DNA of 10,212 nt, from positions 1 to 10,212 of the forward strand of contig URTZ01000060.1 of the NCBI GenBank assembly GCA_900550825.1, in the 5' to 3' direction. Positions within the stretch are counted from its first letter, which is position 1, and the number at the start of each line of letters is the position of its first letter. Below the pieces are notes generated by a model, which was not told where the DNA came from, made no database searches, and saw only the letters and a program-made list of their open reading frames with translations. Source of the stretch: an uncultured Collinsella sp. (GTDB lineage: Bacteria > Actinomycetota > Coriobacteriia > Coriobacteriales > Coriobacteriaceae). This document shows positions 6,950 to 10,212 of the stretch, one piece after another. The position numbers were made by a program, and so were the translations under genes.

Positions 6950-9900
6950 ATGACACCTCTCGCAAAACGTCTCCCGCGCGAGCTGCGCCGCAATATCGGC
7001 AAGTACCTGGGCATCTTTTTGCTTATGTGCGGAAGCATCGCCCTTACCTCGGGCTTTTTGCTCGCGGCGCATTCCATCGGTTGCCTTATCGACGACATGC
7101 GCGATGCGTACACGATTGAGGACGGCCGCGTGACCACCTCCTTCGAGGCTACCGACGATCAACTCAAGGCCGCCGAGGATGCGGCCGGCGACGTCGGCGG
7201 CGTCACGCTCTACAAGAATTTCTCCATCGACGCCATCATCAAAAAGACCGCCGGCGACGACGGCACCAAGCGCACGCTGCGCACCTATGCACACCGTGCT
7301 AAGGTGGACATTGCGTCCTACTGTGAGGGCAAGGAACCCAAGGCGGACGACGAGGTGGCCATCGACCGTGTCTTTGCCACCAATAACAACCTGTCCGTGG
7401 GCGATAAAGTCGAGCTCGAGGGCCGCACCTACATCATCTGCGGCATCATGACGCAGCCCGATAGCCAGGCGTTGTTCCTCGACAATTCGGACTTTACGGT
7501 GAACACCATCACGTATGGTGTCGCCGAGGTCACCGACGCCGGTTTTGCCGCGCTTGAGGACGCCGGCGGCGCGCCTGCCTACACCTACTCCTTTACCTTT
7601 ACCGATCGCGACCTCCCCACCGCGGATCGCATCGATGCGGAGCAGGATATGGTCGAGGCGCTGACCGATGCCGATGCGCGCGTGGACGATCTGATCGATG
7701 CCGATTCCAATCAGGGCATTGGCTATGCGCGCAACGACGTGGACGGCGACTCCATGATGTGGATGACGTTGCTCGACATCATCATCGTGATCATGGCGTT
7801 TGTCTTTGTGGTGCTCACCGACGCCACCATCGAGGAGGAGAGCGCCATCATCGGCACGCTGCTCGCCAGCGGCTATCGCCGTCGCGAGATCGTGCTGCAC
7901 TACCTGGCACTTCCCGCCATCGTGGGCGTGGCCGCGGCGCTTTTGGGCACCGCACTCGGCGTTGTGTTCTTTACCGAGCCCATGCGCGGTCTCTACTACG
8001 GCTCGTACAGTCTGCCGCCCTTCCAGGTGTACTGGAGCTGGGAGATCTTTGTGAAGTGCGCCGTGGTCCCCGCCGCCGCGCTCATTCTCATCACGCTGGT
8101 GGGCCTGCTCCGCAAAATGGGCAAGACGCCGCTGGAGTTCCTTCGCCACGAGGCGAGCGGCAAATCGGGTACCAAGCGTGGCCTGCAGCTGCCGGAGCGC
8201 ATGGGCTTTGTTTCCCGCTTCCGCCTGCGCGTTTTCCTGCGCAACCTGGGCAACTTCGCCACACTCTTCGTGGGCATCGCGTTTGGGTCGCTGCTTTTGC
8301 TCTTTGGCCTGGCGATCCTGCCCACGATGACGCACTATGCGGACAACCTCGAGACGAGCCTGGTCGCCGAGCATCAGTACACACTCAAGGCGCCGCTGGA
8401 GCTCGAGGGCACTGCCGAGGAGCGCGAGCAGTGGTCGGCACTCGAGCGCTTGCAGTCGGTTGACGGCGCGCTGCTTTCTGCCGCCCAGGATGCCGATGAC
8501 GAGCTTGACGGCGCGGCCGATGCGGCGCAGACGGCAGCCGATGCCGCGACCGCATCTCCGTCTGCCGAGAGCCTGACCGCAGCGCAGGATGCGCTTGCCA
8601 AGGTCCAGGACAAGAAGGATGCGCTCTACGCGCGCCTTGACGATCTTGCCGATGCCCTCGGCTGCGACCGCGACGAGGCTATCGACCTGATCGACAAGGC
8701 CTCTAAGATCGACACCGACAACGACGACATTCACCCGGTTAACACGACCGATAACGGTGCAGACAAGATTGCGCAGACCGAAGCCGCATTAGACGCGCTT
8801 GCCGGTACGGAGGGCGACACTTCCGCGCAGCAGGCAGAATTAACGGCAGAACTGGAAAAGTATAAAACGGAGCTTGCGACCGCCGAAGCGAATCAGGAAA
8901 AGGCGACGCAAGCCGTCAATAAATATCAGACACAGGCAAACAGCGCCGAAGCCGAACTGAATAAACTCGGTTCGACGCTGGAAGATAACGACAGGGCTTT
9001 AGCCGAAGCCGCGAAATCGTCCGACGGGTGCGCCGATTCCGTAGATAAATATACGGGCAAGGTCAAGCACGCAGACGAGGAAACGGAAAAGTTTTCCGAC
9101 AAACTGAAAGGCAGGCTTGTCGCCGGTGCAAAAGCGGCGGGCGCAGCGCTTGCCGCTATTGGCACGGCAGCGGTCGCCGGGGTCAAACTTCTGCTTGATT
9201 TGAGCGAATCCACAGAAGAATACCGCGTTGCACAAGGAAAGCTGAATACGGCGTTTCAAGCCGCCGGGTTTTCGACGGATACGGCAAGCGCGGCATACAA
9301 GTCCCTCTATGCCGTGCTGGGAGACACGGACAACGCAACGGAATCGGCGCAGCTTTTGGCGCAGTTGGCAACGTCGGAACAGGACGTTGCAACGTGGGCG
9401 GACATTGCCGCAGGCGTTCAGGGGACATTTGGCGACGCGCTGCCGATTAACAGTTTGATCGAAGCCTCCAACGAAACGGCAAAGGTCGGACAGGTCACGG
9501 GCGCGCTTGCCGATGCGCTGAACTGGGTCGGCATTTCCGAGGACGAATTCAATGAAAAACTTGCCGCGTGCAGGGACGAAACAGAGCGTACCGCCCTGAT
9601 TACGGAAACGCTGTCCGCGCAGTATCAGAACGCGACCGATATTTTCAAGGAAAATAACGCTACGGTCATGGCGGCGCGCGAAGCGCAGGCGGAACTCGAC
9701 GATGCGCTTGCGCGGCTCGGCGGAACGGTTTCCGACGTAAAAACGGAACTGACGGCGGAATTCATGCCCGCGATTGCTGACCTCGTAGACGCTTTTTCGG
9801 ATTTCCTGCAAGGCGCTGACGGCGCGGAAGAAGCCCTTGCGGATGCAATCGACGAACTGATTGAAAAGGCGACCGACAAGCTGCCGGAACTGCTTGATTT

Positions 9901-10212
9901 CGGCACGCAAATCATCATCAACATTGTAACCGGGCTTGCAAACGCCGCGCCGTCGCTTGTCGAGGGCGCGGTAACTGTTCTGTCTACGTTGGTGGAGGGC
10001 TTGCTGGAAGCCCTGCCACAGTTGACCGAAGCGGCGGCGCAAATGGTCGCGGCGCTCGTTCAGGGCATCGGGGAAGCGCTGCCGACGCTGATTCCGGCGG
10101 CGGTGGAAGCCGTCACGCAGCTTGTGCAATCCCTGATTGACAACATTCCGCTGCTTATTGAAGCGGCGTTGCAGCTTGTCACAGGGCTTGCGGAGGGCAT
10201 CATTGAAGCGAT
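6950..10212 (+). CDS. FtsX-type permease reading in frame into phage tape measure protein (partial, runs off window)
   Basis: One open frame of 1087 complete codons with no stop, made of two unrelated parts. Residues 1 to about 608 are the N-terminal half of a large FtsX-family permease, partner of the preceding ATPase. It has a membrane helix (about 20-41), an extracytoplasmic MacB-like domain (45-268), three FtsX-domain helices (about 271-293, 318-343, 366-387), a fourth helix (433-457), and an extracytoplasmic region rich in Ala/Asp coiled coil (about 490-575). Such proteins usually end in a second FtsX domain with three more helices; it is missing. From about residue 610 the sequence is a phage tail tape measure protein. 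Codon use changes at the joint. The start ATG follows the ATPase stop by eight bases, with a weak AGGCGG site. The permease identity is firm; a natural fusion protein is doubtful. Confidence 0.85.
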   Translation, partial: MTPLAKRLPRELRRNIGKYLGIFLLMCGSIALTSGFLLAAHSIGCLIDDMRDAYTIEDGRVTTSFEATDDQLKAAEDAAGDVGGVTLYKNFSIDAIIKKTAGDDGTKRTLRTYAHRAKVDIASYCEGKEPKADDEVAIDRVFATNNNLSVGDKVELEGRTYIICGIMTQPDSQALFLDNSDFTVNTITYGVAEVTDAGFAALEDAGGAPAYTYSFTFTDRDLPTADRIDAEQDMVEALTDADARVDDLIDADSNQGIGYARNDVDGDSMMWMTLLDIIIVIMAFVFVVLTDATIEEESAIIGTLLASGYRRREIVLHYLALPAIVGVAAALLGTALGVVFFTEPMRGLYYGSYSLPPFQVYWSWEIFVKCAVVPAAALILITLVGLLRKMGKTPLEFLRHEASGKSGTKRGLQLPERMGFVSRFRLRVFLRNLGNFATLFVGIAFGSLLLLFGLAILPTMTHYADNLETSLVAEHQYTLKAPLELEGTAEEREQWSALERLQSVDGALLSAAQDADDELDGAADAAQTAADAATASPSAESLTAAQDALAKVQDKKDALYARLDDLADALGCDRDEAIDLIDKASKIDTDNDDIHPVNTTDNGADKIAQTEAALDALAGTEGDTSAQQAELTAELEKYKTELATAEANQEKATQAVNKYQTQANSAEAELNKLGSTLEDNDRALAEAAKSSDGCADSVDKYTGKVKHADEETEKFSDKLKGRLVAGAKAAGAALAAIGTAAVAGVKLLLDLSESTEEYRVAQGKLNTAFQAAGFSTDTASAAYKSLYAVLGDTDNATESAQLLAQLATSEQDVATWADIAAGVQGTFGDALPINSLIEASNETAKVGQVTGALADALNWVGISEDEFNEKLAACRDETERTALITETLSAQYQNATDIFKENNATVMAAREAQAELDDALARLGGTVSDVKTELTAEFMPAIADLVDAFSDFLQGADGAEEALADAIDELIEKATDKLPELLDFGTQIIINIVTGLANAAPSLVEGAVTVLSTLVEGLLEALPQLTEAAAQMVAALVQGIGEALPTLIPAAVEAVTQLVQSLIDNIPLLIEAALQLVTGLAEGIIEA
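8756..8790 (+). other. Junction between permease and phage sequence
   Basis: Before this point Glu is almost always GAG and Lys AAG. From the GAA at 8780 onward GAA dominates, AAA becomes common, and TTA, CAA and ATT codons rare in the left part appear. The protein changes from the permease phrase HPVNTTDNGADKIAQ to a phage-type coiled coil beginning near TEAALDALAGTEGDTS. The exact breakpoint cannot be fixed to the base, because both sides encode Ala/Glu-rich helix. No inverted ends, target duplication or attachment core is visible. A 9-base GCGCTTGCC match links 8591-8599 in the permease with 8795-8803 just past the joint. Confidence 0.75.
8776..10212 (+). other. Phage tail tape measure protein segment (partial at both ends)
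   Basis: This segment, about residues 610-1087 of the fused frame, has the layout of tail tape measure proteins of long-tailed phages. These set tail tube length and are ejected during infection. It has an N-terminal coiled coil (about 612-715), a hydrophobic stretch beginning RLVAGAKAAGAALAAIG (about 722-745), and a globular TMP core (about 746-960) with LSESTEEYRVAQGKLNTAF, ALADALNWVGISEDEFNEKL and LTAEFMPAIADLVDAF. Helical 22-residue repeats then run to the window end. The natural N-terminus of the phage protein is absent and its C-terminus lies outside the window. Codon use points to a donor with lower GC than the flanking chromosome, possibly a Firmicutes phage; that host assignment is a guess. 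Confidence 0.82.
9884..10212 (+). repeat. 22-residue (66-base) amphipathic repeats in the tape measure region
   Basis: Proline codons fall at 9884, 9950, 10016, 10082 and 10148, exactly 66 bases apart. Each starts a helix of the form P-x-L-x-E-A-x8-L-V-x-G-L/I-x-E-A-L. At least four full repeats and a fifth partial copy are present, and the pattern continues to the window edge. The DNA copies have diverged while the protein period is kept. Periodic helical repeats are typical of tape measure proteins. Confidence 0.8.

Noticed and set aside
6800..8734. Long open frame on the minus strand (644 codons)
   Set aside because: It lies opposite the ATPase and permease genes, whose motifs, start sites and codon use are clear. 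Its translation is rich in Arg/His/Gly with no recognisable domain, as expected for the antisense of a GC-rich gene.
8999..10129. Minus-strand open frame of 376 codons opposite the tape measure region
   Set aside because: Arg/Phe/Cys-rich shadow of the repetitive tape measure coding sequence; no ribosome binding site or domain.
8776..10212. Intact prophage at the right end
   Set aside because: Only part of one phage gene is present, joined mid-gene to a chromosomal gene, with no integrase, attachment site or other phage gene in view.

Overview
The window looks like chromosomal DNA of a high-GC gut actinobacterium of the Coriobacteriia, most likely Collinsella or a close relative. This is inferred from the GC-rich third codon positions, the near-exclusive use of GAG for Glu and AAG for Lys in the first 8.7 kb, the kinase/regulator and exporter gene types, and the style of the intergenic repeats. 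I could not run a search to confirm it.

Layout. Bases 1-675 hold no convincing gene. They are filled with diverged, nested inverted repeats of one family. Next, on the minus strand, lies a NarL-type two-component pair: sensor kinase 2447-1302, then response regulator 1305-676, overlapping by four bases. A roughly 200-base divergent promoter region separates it from a plus-strand ABC-2 type exporter operon: ATPase 2646-3584, permease 3594-4781, permease 4768-5973. The likely logic is that the two-component system senses an envelope or small-molecule signal and switches the divergent exporter. A 254-base spacer follows, with a second, unrelated repeat family (GGGGACAGACTTAAATGAC type, resembling REP/RAYT-associated repeats) and a likely promoter. 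It leads into a MacB/LolD-like ATPase (6228-6941) and an FtsX-type permease starting at 6950.

The main anomaly is at about 8756-8790. The permease reading frame passes without a stop or frameshift into a phage tail tape measure protein, which runs off the window end at 10212. Codon preference switches sharply at this point (GAG to GAA, more AAA and TTA), and the permease loses its expected C-terminal FtsX domain. No other phage gene is visible, and the joint falls inside both coding sequences. A metagenome or assembly chimera, or an illegitimate recombination joint, is therefore more likely than a functional fusion protein, but the sequence alone cannot decide.

I see no tRNA, rRNA, CRISPR array, transposase or integrase gene in the window.
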